Positions 1 to 7,247 of a stretch of DNA of 12,656 bases are shown here, piece after piece (positions within the stretch are counted from its first letter, which is position 1; each line of letters begins with the position of its first letter). Source of the stretch: Holosporaceae bacterium (lineage in GTDB: Bacteria; Pseudomonadota; Alphaproteobacteria; UBA3830); NCBI GenBank assembly GCA_031269645.1, contig JAISYW010000030.1, forward strand, positions 1 through 12,656, written 5' to 3'. The position numbers and the translations under genes were made by a program. Below the pieces are notes generated by a model. The model was given only the letters and a program-made list of their open reading frames with translations. It was not told the origin of the DNA and made no database searches.

Positions 1-97
1 AATTGTTCATATTGAGTATCTGAAGCGAATTTCTGAACGACTGCGATAATATTGGTCGCTGATTAATCGATAATAAAAGGTTAACTTTCTCTTTCAT
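1..97 (-). CDS. rpoN: RNA polymerase sigma-54 factor RpoN, N-terminal fragment (runs off left edge)
   Basis: Sigma-54 directs RNA polymerase to -24/-12 promoters and needs AAA+ activators. Only the first 32 codons are present. The ATG at 97-95 lies inside the last codons of lptB, overlapping it by 17 bases, and the frame stays open to the window edge. The peptide begins MKEKVNLLLSINQRPILSQS and continues with NSLQILNMNN. This fits the glutamine/leucine-rich Region I start of RpoN, compared with E. coli [20 protein letters not shown] followed by a LLQLS-type stretch. Region I binds activators and holds the polymerase inactive. The lptB-rpoN order is conserved in many proteobacteria, which supports the call. 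No Shine-Dalgarno sequence is visible, so translation is probably coupled to lptB. The fragment is short, so the call rests on this alignment by eye plus synteny. Confidence 0.75.
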   Translation of the reverse strand, partial: MKEKVNLLLSINQRPILSQSFRNSLQILNMNN

Positions 98-833
98 AAG
101 GAGAGTTATAAACAGAAAAACTTTCTCCAAGGTAAATTTTTCGAGCGATGCTGTTTTTTATTATTTGTTTCGGAGTTCCTTCTACGAGAATTTGGCCTTC
201 GAATAATATATAGGCATAGTCGGCTAACGGAAGGGTGTCTCTCACGTTATGATCGCTAATAATTACGCCTATTCCTTTATTTTTTAACGCGAAAATCATA
301 TCTCGCATTTCTGCTACCGCCAGAGGATCAATTCCAGCCAACGGTTCGTCTAACAACATAAAATCTGGCTCCGTAGCTAAAGATCTCGCTATTTCCAACT
401 TACGTCTTTCTCCTCCAGAAATGCTGATGGCTTGTGATTTCTTTACATGCTTCAATGATAGATCATTCAGTAATTTTTCAAGTATAACAGGCCATTTATT
501 TTTTTTGATTTTATTCATTTCTAGGACGGCGATAATATTTTCTTCTACCGTTAGTCCTTTGAAAATAGAAGATTCTTGAGGAAGGTATCCAATTCCAAGG
601 CGCGCGCGTTTATACATTGGTAACTCAGTAATATCTCTCCCATTTAAAAAAACATGGCCGCTATCTGGCTTAATTAGACCGCAAAGTATAGAAAAACTAG
701 TAGTCTTTCCTGCTCCATTTGGTCCAAGCAAGGCAACGATTTCACCTCTGGAGGCTTTAAAATTTATATCCTTCAATATGCTTTTTCTATTTATTATTTT
801 TTTTAGATTTTTACAGACTATTCCGGTGTTCAT
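81..833 (-). CDS. lptB: LPS export ABC transporter ATP-binding protein LptB
   Basis: LptB is the cytoplasmic ATPase of the LptB2FGC complex, which extracts lipopolysaccharide from the inner membrane and pushes it along the periplasmic bridge. The 250 residues carry every ABC element: Walker A GPNGAGKTT (37-45), Q-loop Q86 in GYLPQE, signature SGGERR (139-144), Walker B ending LLDEP (160-164), and switch histidine H195 in SDHN. GYLPQESSIF and the LAGIDP D-loop are typical of LptB rather than of general amino-acid transporters. The ATG at 833 lies 5 bases after the stop of the LptC-LptA fusion gene, and the 3' end overlaps the rpoN start. LptF and LptG, its membrane partners, are not in the window. 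The Lpt neighbours make the identification secure. Confidence 0.96.
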   Translation of the reverse strand: MNTGIVCKNLKKIINRKSILKDINFKASRGEIVALLGPNGAGKTTSFSILCGLIKPDSGHVFLNGRDITELPMYKRARLGIGYLPQESSIFKGLTVEENIIAVLEMNKIKKNKWPVILEKLLNDLSLKHVKKSQAISISGGERRKLEIARSLATEPDFMLLDEPLAGIDPLAVAEMRDMIFALKNKGIGVIISDHNVRDTLPLADYAYILFEGQILVEGTPKQIIKNSIARKIYLGESFSVYNSPYERES

Positions 834-838
834 CGATT

Positions 839-1870
839 TTATTTTCTTTCATTTATTATGCCGCAAGAATTATCAACAGATACCTCACCAGTCCGCATGT
901 CAAGCACGGCGCTATTTCCCAAGATATCGCCCTGCTCCCCAGAAATAATAACATTGCCATATACATTTATCTTGTCGTTTAAAAATACGCCCTTATCGGC
1001 GCAAATTGTAGCATTATTAGTTTTGATTATCAAAGAACCGGTTGCAATGACTTTGCTGATTTTTCCATCTTTATCCAAGGTCGCATGTAGACGATTGGAT
1101 CTAATATCGTAATCATGAGCATTGCTTTTATACAATAAAATTACGTGATCTGAGGCTTCTATACTATCTACCTGATATAAAATGCTTTGTCGCGCTTGTA
1201 AATTGTAACTTAAAGAAACATAAGATGCGTTTCCAATAGCTTCTAAATTCTTAACAGAATTACTATGTTCGTTACTAAAACAAATAACTATTTTATTAGA
1301 AGCGACTTTGTCAGTTTTAAAACAACCTTTTGCCTCGTCAATGAGAGTTAATATATTTTTTCCCATGTCGAATAAGTACTTTTTGGACGATGCTTTTGCA
1401 TTACCTCGAGTAAGCGTAATATTGCTACTGCCGCTCGCTAATTTCCGTTCAAAATCAACATATGATTTTTCTGTTTTGATTGTTAATCCAGAATCTGTTT
1501 TAAATATAACATTATTCGAGAATTCACAAATCGTTTTATCGGCGCGGAATGCTTTTACCGTATTTGCGGTAACCGTTCCATTTTCTCCATTTGGCATAGC
1601 AAACGATAATGAAATATTGTGAAAGGTGAAATGATCTTTTTCGTCCTCGGAGATTTTATCAGACTTCAGATGAATCTCTTTTCCTTTTTCATTATACATT
1701 TTAAAAACGACTTCGGAAAAAGCATTATTCCCGTTTTTTTGATTAAAATTTATATTTTCTAATGTTTTTTTTATGTTATTGGCGTGAATAAACACGATTA
1801 TTGTAAGAAAAACAGCAATAGCAGCAAAGGAAATGGATAATATCTTTATTCGCCATCTTCTTCTATGCAA
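839..1870 (-). CDS. LptC-LptA fusion: membrane-anchored LPS transport bridge protein
   Basis: This 343-residue protein appears to join two normally separate Lpt components. Residues 2-9 are basic (HRRRWRIK) and residues 10-29 form one membrane helix with no cleavage site, as in LptC. Residues about 50-185 fit the LptC periplasmic fold (beta-rich, with motifs such as FKMYNEKGKEIHLKSDKI). Residues about 190-335 resemble LptA/OstA: ATGSLIIKT, then ICADKGVFL, INVYGNVIIS, GDILGNSAVLDMRTGEVSV, which parallels the LptA pattern of GNV, ADK, GNV, G-D-A-x-x-D-x-x-TG. LptC alone is about 190 residues and mature LptA about 160, so the length suits a fusion. The TTG start at 1870 overlaps the kdsD stop by 8 bases. 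It is the only reasonable initiator because an in-frame TGA lies just upstream and the next ATG falls after the membrane segment. lptB follows after 5 bases. Confidence 0.8.
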   Translation of the reverse strand: MHRRRWRIKILSISFAAIAVFLTIIVFIHANNIKKTLENINFNQKNGNNAFSEVVFKMYNEKGKEIHLKSDKISEDEKDHFTFHNISLSFAMPNGENGTVTANTVKAFRADKTICEFSNNVIFKTDSGLTIKTEKSYVDFERKLASGSSNITLTRGNAKASSKKYLFDMGKNILTLIDEAKGCFKTDKVASNKIVICFSNEHSNSVKNLEAIGNASYVSLSYNLQARQSILYQVDSIEASDHVILLYKSNAHDYDIRSNRLHATLDKDGKISKVIATGSLIIKTNNATICADKGVFLNDKINVYGNVIISGEQGDILGNSAVLDMRTGEVSVDNSCGIINERK

Positions 1871-2813
1871 GACCAGCTCTCAAACAGTCGTGAATATGTA
1901 TTATTCCGCGTGGAATTCTATCTTGTTCCGCTACAAATAGGCTGGTAATTTTGTGATTATTCATTATTTTAGTCGCTTCTTGTGCAAACATATCGGAAGA
2001 AACAATTTTGGGATTCCTGGTCATAATGTCGCCGGCTGTCATGTCCAAAAAATTAGTAGAAATATTTCTTCTCAAATCTCCGTCTGTAACAATTCCTATA
2101 ATCTTGTCATTAGAATCTATGACGCAGGCACACCCAAACGATTTTTGAGTCATTTCTATAAGAACGGATTTCATTAGATCATCTTCTCGAACGATCGGGG
2201 TATTTGTGTGCATAAGATCTTTTACGGTTAGTAAACGTTTCCCCAACGCACCTCCTGGATGGAGTTTTTTAAAATCTTCTCGATTAAATTCTCGTCTTTT
2301 TAATAAACATAAAGCAATCGCGTCTCCAAGAGTCATCATCATTGTTGTTGTTGTGGTTGGGGCCAAATTATAAGGACAGGCTTCTTCGATCTTTGGAATT
2401 ATAATTGCAATTCTGGATGATTTCGCTAATGTGCTATCTGGATTAGAGGTTACCGCCACTATATCTATTCCAAATCTGTTGGCATATGCAAGCATTGGAG
2501 CCAGTTCCTGAGTGTTTCCAGATAAAGACAACACAAAAAGAATATCATCCTCGGAAATTTCGCCTAAATCTCCATGGCTAGCTTCACTAGGATGCAAAAA
2601 GAACGATGGGGATCCTGTCGAAGCCAATGTTGCAGCTACTTTTCGCCCGACATGGCCAGGTTTTCCAATTCCTGAAACGATAATGTGCCCTTTTTTGCTG
2701 TAGAGCAAATCGATTGCTCTAATCAATTCAATGCCCAAAGAATTATATAGCTCTTCCAATCCTAAAATTTCTTTTTTAATTATGGACTTCACATATTCTA
2801 GCTCTTTTCCCAT
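1863..2813 (-). CDS. kdsD: D-arabinose-5-phosphate isomerase (SIS plus two CBS domains)
   Basis: KdsD interconverts ribulose-5-phosphate and arabinose-5-phosphate in the cytoplasm, the first committed step of Kdo synthesis for the LPS inner core. The 316-residue product has a SIS domain (about 20-165) and two CBS domains (about 201-257 and 264-316). Residues aligning with the E. coli catalytic set are present: K51 in GKPGHVGRK, E103, E144 in KIEEACP, and H185 in LHPGGALGKR. HGDLG and APTTTTT are further family hallmarks. I chose the ATG at 2813. It follows the glmS stop by 4 bases (TGATAATATG), has a GGAA upstream, and gives MGKELEYV, matching the family start. A longer reading from TTG at 2861 would overlap glmS by 44 bases and is less likely. 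The paralogue GutQ is an alternative, but the lpt context favours KdsD. The usual partner kdsC is not adjacent. Confidence 0.92.
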   Translation of the reverse strand: MGKELEYVKSIIKKEILGLEELYNSLGIELIRAIDLLYSKKGHIIVSGIGKPGHVGRKVAATLASTGSPSFFLHPSEASHGDLGEISEDDILFVLSLSGNTQELAPMLAYANRFGIDIVAVTSNPDSTLAKSSRIAIIIPKIEEACPYNLAPTTTTTMMMTLGDAIALCLLKRREFNREDFKKLHPGGALGKRLLTVKDLMHTNTPIVREDDLMKSVLIEMTQKSFGCACVIDSNDKIIGIVTDGDLRRNISTNFLDMTAGDIMTRNPKIVSSDMFAQEATKIMNNHKITSLFVAEQDRIPRGIIHIHDCLRAGLA

Positions 2814-2817
2814 ATTA

Positions 2818-4581
2818 TCATTCCACGGTAACTGATTTTGCCAAATTTCTCGGTTTATCAACGTCTACGTTTCGTAAAAGAGCGACATGATATGCCAACA
2901 ATTGCAATGGAATTGAATATATTATTGGCGCAAATTCTACATGAACGTTCGGCAGAATGATTTTCTCCGTTTCGGATGGAAGCGATTCACTTCCAATGCG
3001 ATCCGTAAGAACTATAACATTATTTCCCCTGGCAAGTACTTCCTGAATATTGGAAATAGTCTTTTCAAACAATTCATTACGAGGACATATACACACGATT
3101 GGTATATTGTCGTCAATTAACGCGATTGGGCCATGCTTCATTTCTCCAGCGGCGAATCCTTCGGCATGAATATATGAAATTTCCTTCAATTTGAGGGCTC
3201 CTTCGAGTGCTAACGGATATAACGTTCCTCTTCCTAAAAATATCGCGTTATTAGCAAGTTTGATATCGTTTGCTATTTTTTTTATGTGCTCATACAAAAG
3301 CAACGTTTCTTCACATAATGTCGGAACATTCTGCAGCTCCTGAAGTAGAAACTCGTGTTTACAAAAAGCCAAGCCAGCCAAAAGAGTTAACTGAGCTGTA
3401 AATGCTTTTGTGGACGCTACACCAATTTCGACGCCGGCTTCCGTATAAAATAAGAAATCAGCTACGCGGGCGATAGCGCTATTTTTTACGTTTGCGATTA
3501 CTAATACTTTAGAGTTGCTGTTTTTTCGTACATATTCAACAGCTTCAAGCGAATCTATCGTTTCCCCCGACTGGGTGACGACAATTACCAACGTACGATT
3601 TTCAATGATTGGATTTCTGTATTTATATTCCGAAGCTATCTCCACGTTTGTGGGTATTTTTAGAAATTTCTCGAACCAATAACGAGCTACCATGCCGGCA
3701 TGATATGACGTTCCGCATGCAAGAATCAAAATTCTGGAAACACCGTCAAGAAGATCTGCATTTACGCTGTTGTGTAAAATAGTTTTTCTGATGGCGTTTG
3801 GTTGTTCGATAATTTCTTTAAGCATATAGTGCGCGTATTCTCCTTTTCCGCAATTTGTTAAATCAGGAGATATCGCCGTACGTTTACGCTCTACTCGTTT
3901 AAAATTTTTATCGAAAAATATAACGTAATCTTTGCTAATTTCCGCAAAGTCTCCATCTTCGAAATAAGCGATCTCGTTACAAATTGAGGATATAGAATTT
4001 GCATCAGACCCAACGCATAGATTATCGCCAAATCCAATAATTAGAGGACTTCTATGCCGCGCGACCATTAGTGTATTTGGAAACATCGAAAATAGCGCCA
4101 CAAAAGCATAAGTCCCTTCGACAATTTTTAGTAATTTTGCAAAAGCTTCTGAAGGAGAAAAGCCTTGGTCTATTTCTCTTTGCAAAAAATGCGCTGCAAC
4201 TTCGGTGTCAGTTGCTGTTTCAAAAATATATCCGTCTTTTTGTAGATCGAATTTTAATTCTTTATAATTTTCTATAATCCCGTTATGAACAATGGCAACA
4301 TCCTTTGATATTATTGGATGAGCGTTATTTTCAGTTGGCTTACCATGGGTCGCCCAACGGGTATGACCTATCCCTGTGTTTCCGCAAATCGGCTCGTTTA
4401 TTAGCTTTTCTTTTAGATTATAAAGTTTACCAACTGCTCGTTGTCTTAAAATCTGTCCATTGGAAATAACGGCTATTCCGGCGGAATCATACCCGCGATA
4501 TTCCAATTTTTCTAAACTTCTAATTATCCTATCTACGACGTTCTCGTTACTTTTTCCGACTATCCCAATAATACCGCACAT
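2818..4581 (-). CDS. glmS: Glutamine-fructose-6-phosphate aminotransferase (isomerizing)
   Basis: GlmS converts fructose-6-phosphate and glutamine to glucosamine-6-phosphate, the entry step of the hexosamine pathway that feeds peptidoglycan and lipid A. The 587 residues (E. coli: 609) start MCGIIGIVG, exposing the N-terminal Cys nucleophile of the class II glutaminase domain (about 1-220). Two SIS domains follow (about 265-395 and 435-570), including CGTSYHAG, TQSGETIDS and YIHAEGFAAGEMKHGP. The extreme C-terminus PRNLAKSVTVE is the invariant isomerase tail carrying the catalytic lysine. The ATG at 4581 directly abuts the glmU stop (TAAATG), so the two genes are translationally coupled. There is no untranslated space for a glmS ribozyme. 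kdsD follows 4 bases after the TGA stop. Confidence 0.98.
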   Translation of the reverse strand: MCGIIGIVGKSNENVVDRIIRSLEKLEYRGYDSAGIAVISNGQILRQRAVGKLYNLKEKLINEPICGNTGIGHTRWATHGKPTENNAHPIISKDVAIVHNGIIENYKELKFDLQKDGYIFETATDTEVAAHFLQREIDQGFSPSEAFAKLLKIVEGTYAFVALFSMFPNTLMVARHRSPLIIGFGDNLCVGSDANSISSICNEIAYFEDGDFAEISKDYVIFFDKNFKRVERKRTAISPDLTNCGKGEYAHYMLKEIIEQPNAIRKTILHNSVNADLLDGVSRILILACGTSYHAGMVARYWFEKFLKIPTNVEIASEYKYRNPIIENRTLVIVVTQSGETIDSLEAVEYVRKNSNSKVLVIANVKNSAIARVADFLFYTEAGVEIGVASTKAFTAQLTLLAGLAFCKHEFLLQELQNVPTLCEETLLLYEHIKKIANDIKLANNAIFLGRGTLYPLALEGALKLKEISYIHAEGFAAGEMKHGPIALIDDNIPIVCICPRNELFEKTISNIQEVLARGNNVIVLTDRIGSESLPSETEKIILPNVHVEFAPIIYSIPLQLLAYHVALLRNVDVDKPRNLAKSVTVE

Positions 4582-5928
4582 TTATTTACATACTCTCGAT
4601 TTTCTGAAATTTTTAGACCAACCTTTAATATTTTTTTGGGTACCTCGCGCTATGGCCAACGCGCCATCTTCCACATCTTTTGTAATTACGCTGCCGGCTC
4701 CGACCATGGCGTTGTCGCAAATTTTTAAAGGTGCGACCAAAGCGCTATTTGAACCGATAAAAACATTTTCTCCGATAAAGGTTTCGTATTTGTTAAATCC
4801 ATCGTAATTACAAGTAATTGTTCCGGCTCCTATGTTAGTGTTTTTTCCTACCGTTGAATCTCCAACATAACTTAAATGATTAATTTTAGATTTTTCGTTA
4901 ACGATACTATTTTTTATCTCGACAAAATTCCCGATTTTAGCTCCGTCTTGTATTATACTTCCAGGTCTTAAGCGAGCAAAAGGACCGATTTGCGCGTTGT
5001 ATATTTTCGATCCTTCTACTAAACAAAACGGACCGATATGCGACCCGCTTTTTATGAAAACATGCTCCAAAAACACAACATATGGATAAATGACGACGTC
5101 GTTTTCTATTTCTGTATCATAAGAAAAAAAAACAGTATTAGGAGCGATTAAAGTTACTCCATTATTCATATGCCGATTACGCATTTTCTCCTGAAAAGAT
5201 TCTTCCAAAATTGATAATTCAAATCTAGTATTCGCGCCGAACAACTCTTTAGCGCAAGCTTCATGATATCTGCAAACGTATCCGGCATTGTGCGCTATTT
5301 TAACTATATCAGTTATGTAAAATTCTCCCGTAACGGGATTTGGCTTTATTTTATCTATCAATTCTCTCAAAACGCTCTTTTTTATTAAGAGTCCGGCGTT
5401 ACAAAGAGGTAAAGTGCTATCTGCGCTCAATGTGTTTTTAGCTTCTATAATGCCTTTTATTGTACCAATTTCATCAGCCGGCTCTAATTTCCCAAGATTA
5501 TTTGTCCCTTCGTCATTCATCGCTAACACAACGACAGCTGTTTTTTCACATTTTCTTGCGGTTTCGGCCAATATCTTTAAAGTTGTTGCAGATATCAGAG
5601 GAATATCCGCATAAAGAATATAGACCCACCCGTGGTTATTGTTCGACAATGATTTTAACCCGCATTTTACTGCGTCGCCTGTCCCTTTCGGGATTTCTTG
5701 ATGCGCTTTTTTTACGTTCGCATTAAATTTTAGTTCAATATCTCGATATTGAGGCTTTAAAACAGCAATTATCTCGCATGGATTAATACTTTTTGCGGTT
5801 TGAATAACATGATCCAATAGAGATAATCCGCCAACTTTATGAAATACTTTAGGCGTAGAGGACTTTAGTCTCGAACCGTCTCCTGCAGCTAATATTATGA
5901 CCGAATCAGCAGATACACTCATATCCAT
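4582..5928 (-). CDS. glmU: Bifunctional GlmU: glucosamine-1-phosphate acetyltransferase / GlcNAc-1-P uridylyltransferase
   Basis: GlmU acetylates glucosamine-1-phosphate and then couples GlcNAc-1-P to UMP, giving UDP-GlcNAc for peptidoglycan and lipid A. The N-terminal Rossmann-like domain has LAAGDGSRLKSSTPKVFHKV, the uridylyltransferase nucleotide-binding signature, and YADIPLI with the metal-binding aspartate. The C-terminal half is a left-handed beta-helix of hexapeptide repeats with GPFARLRPG, KINHLSYVGDS (catalytic histidine) and ITCNYDG, all typical of the acetyltransferase site. The length (448 residues from this start) matches the family (E. coli 456). I chose the ATG at 5928; ATG at 5922 is an alternative, while TTG at 5940 is less likely. 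It is the first gene of the leftward operon. The 110 bases between it and the divergent SPOR gene must hold its promoter, but I could not pick convincing -35/-10 boxes there. Confidence 0.97.
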   Translation of the reverse strand: MDMSVSADSVIILAAGDGSRLKSSTPKVFHKVGGLSLLDHVIQTAKSINPCEIIAVLKPQYRDIELKFNANVKKAHQEIPKGTGDAVKCGLKSLSNNNHGWVYILYADIPLISATTLKILAETARKCEKTAVVVLAMNDEGTNNLGKLEPADEIGTIKGIIEAKNTLSADSTLPLCNAGLLIKKSVLRELIDKIKPNPVTGEFYITDIVKIAHNAGYVCRYHEACAKELFGANTRFELSILEESFQEKMRNRHMNNGVTLIAPNTVFFSYDTEIENDVVIYPYVVFLEHVFIKSGSHIGPFCLVEGSKIYNAQIGPFARLRPGSIIQDGAKIGNFVEIKNSIVNEKSKINHLSYVGDSTVGKNTNIGAGTITCNYDGFNKYETFIGENVFIGSNSALVAPLKICDNAMVGAGSVITKDVEDGALAIARGTQKNIKGWSKNFRKSRVCK

Positions 5929-6038
5929 CCATAAAGCCAAAATTTACAAATCGTAAACTTTTCAGTGATAAACTATGATAATATTATGTACTATAGCTGT
6001 TTTTCGATAAATTACTATGGTCATTGGATAAAAAAATT

Positions 6039-6923
6039 ATGAATAAAATAGTAGCCATATTAGGAATCGTAGTTCTTATAACGCTAGGAGGATTGTTTTT
6101 TTGTGCCGGATTTTTTACCGGTTCGACGATGTCCACGGCGCCAGTAATTCAGCCAGCGGAAAACAAAGCTGATGATAAAGAAATTACAACTAACGATGTT
6201 GACGCCATAATAGATACGAAATCAACGACAATTTCTGAAAAAATTATGAACATACTATCGTCGGCGGCCGAAACTGCAACATCAGCGATTTCCGATGCAA
6301 CGGAAGAGCAAAAAGAAAAGAATACAGATCTAGAGGATAAATCTCAAATCAATATCGATTCTCTATTGCGAGAAATAGCTGCTAGTCATGCGGAAAACGA
6401 CAATTGTTCGCCCAACAAAACTATTGAACAAATTAATTCCAGAAAACCTCTTAATCCAAATAGTTTGCAGGGAAAAAAAATAATATTTGTTGGGTATTTT
6501 AAAAATAAAATCGCTTTGCAGGTGCAACAATTATTAATCGGAAAGGGATACAAAGCTCACGTGGAAACGTCCAAGGTTGGCGATGAAAACGAATCTTTCA
6601 TTTTTTGCGGTCCGTTTAAAAAGGAAAAAAACGCAAAAAAACTGGTTAAGTGGTTGAGAAAACACAACTTCTCTGAGGCCAGACTTATTAGCATCTCAAA
6701 AGAGGCAATAGAAGAAACATTATACGATTTTATTAATGAAGATTCAGATTTACCGACAAATACGGAAAAAAATATTCCTCCAATAACTGCTCCTTTAGTT
6801 CAGCAAACAACGACAGCAACGCCGACGCCATTGTCGATCCAACAACAGCAGTTACAGTCACCAACATTGCCACCAATTAAGAGATTACAACAACCAAACG
6901 ACAGAAGATTCATCATAGAATAG
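6039..6923 (+). CDS. Membrane-anchored SPOR-domain protein, probable peptidoglycan/division protein
   Basis: SPOR domains bind denuded glycan strands at division sites, and FtsN is the best-known member. The predicted protein has 294 residues: a short cytoplasmic start, one membrane helix (about 3-27, AILGIVVLITLGGLFFCAGF), a long low-complexity acidic/Ser-Thr periplasmic linker, and a SPOR-like domain (about 146-219). In that domain, IFVGYFKNKIALQVQQLLIG and FIFCGPFKKEKNAKKLVKWL supply the two V-G-x-F / G-P-F half repeats. Unusually, about 60 residues follow the domain, rich in Pro, Thr and Gln (QQQQLQSPTLPP); SPOR is usually C-terminal. I chose the ATG at 6039; a TTG at 6024 in the same frame adds five residues, and neither has a strong Shine-Dalgarno sequence. 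The gene is divergent from glmU and convergent with the PnuC-like/M23 pair. A role as the FtsN of this organism is possible but not shown. Confidence 0.75.
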   Translation: MNKIVAILGIVVLITLGGLFFCAGFFTGSTMSTAPVIQPAENKADDKEITTNDVDAIIDTKSTTISEKIMNILSSAAETATSAISDATEEQKEKNTDLEDKSQINIDSLLREIAASHAENDNCSPNKTIEQINSRKPLNPNSLQGKKIIFVGYFKNKIALQVQQLLIGKGYKAHVETSKVGDENESFIFCGPFKKEKNAKKLVKWLRKHNFSEARLISISKEAIEETLYDFINEDSDLPTNTEKNIPPITAPLVQQTTTATPTPLSIQQQQLQSPTLPPIKRLQQPNDRRFIIE

Positions 6924-6982
6924 CTTCGGAAAAACTCTCTATTATTTTTTCAATAAATATCTTGCCAGCAAAAAACGCCAAC

Positions 6983-7219
6983 CTATTCGATTTTTTTAAA
7001 TTTCCAACAATAGAGCCCATACACGTTCATCGACAAATAGCATCCAAACAATGCTGCTTGAAAATACGCGCCGACAGACAAATCATAAATCACCCAAAAG
7101 ACATTGGCGAGAGCCCAAATTACAAAACTATACCACTTTCTCCTGGCATTGAAAAAAGCCCCAGTTAAAGAAACGCAAGCGGCAACAGCGCTAGCGTAAA
7201 ACAAAAAATCATGAGACAC
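6983..7219 (-). CDS. Small three-helix membrane protein resembling half of a PnuC transporter
   Basis: This 78-residue protein is almost entirely hydrophobic, with three likely membrane helices (about 5-23, 29-48, 51-71) and a basic end (CWKFKKIE). The pattern of NARRKWYSFVIWALANVFWV followed by G-x-Y-x-x-A-x-x-x-x-x-Y-x-x-x-x-x-Y-G-L-Y-x-W resembles one three-helix repeat of PnuC nicotinamide-riboside transporters, which have two such repeats around a linking helix. A SemiSWEET-like half transporter is another possibility. Substrate and function are unknown; such proteins would need to dimerise to form a pore. The GTG at 7219 was chosen because GGAG lies 6 bases upstream of it. A TTG at 7231 would add four residues but has no ribosome-binding site. 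The gene starts 28 bases after the M23 peptidase stop and is probably cotranscribed with it. Confidence 0.65.
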   Translation of the reverse strand: MSHDFLFYASAVAACVSLTGAFFNARRKWYSFVIWALANVFWVIYDLSVGAYFQAALFGCYLSMNVYGLYCWKFKKIE

Positions 7220-7225
7220 AACAAT

Positions 7226-7229
7226 CTCC
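7226..7229 (-). promoter_or_regulatory. Shine-Dalgarno site deciding the GTG start of the small PnuC-like gene
   Basis: GGAG on the minus strand lies 6 bases upstream of GTG at 7219-7217. The longer TTG start at 7231 would place this motif inside the coding region, so the GTG is preferred. Confidence 0.55.
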
Positions 7230-7247
7230 AATCATTACATCAAAGAA

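Noticed and set aside
4579..4600. glmS ribozyme or riboswitch upstream of glmS
   Set aside because: The glmS ATG directly abuts the glmU stop codon, leaving no leader for the ribozyme, which is also a Gram-positive type element.
5941..6038. Promoter pair in the divergent glmU/SPOR intergenic region
   Set aside because: Many TATAAT-like strings occur in this AT-rich stretch, but none is paired with a credible -35 box at 16-18 bases on either strand, so no specific site is claimed.
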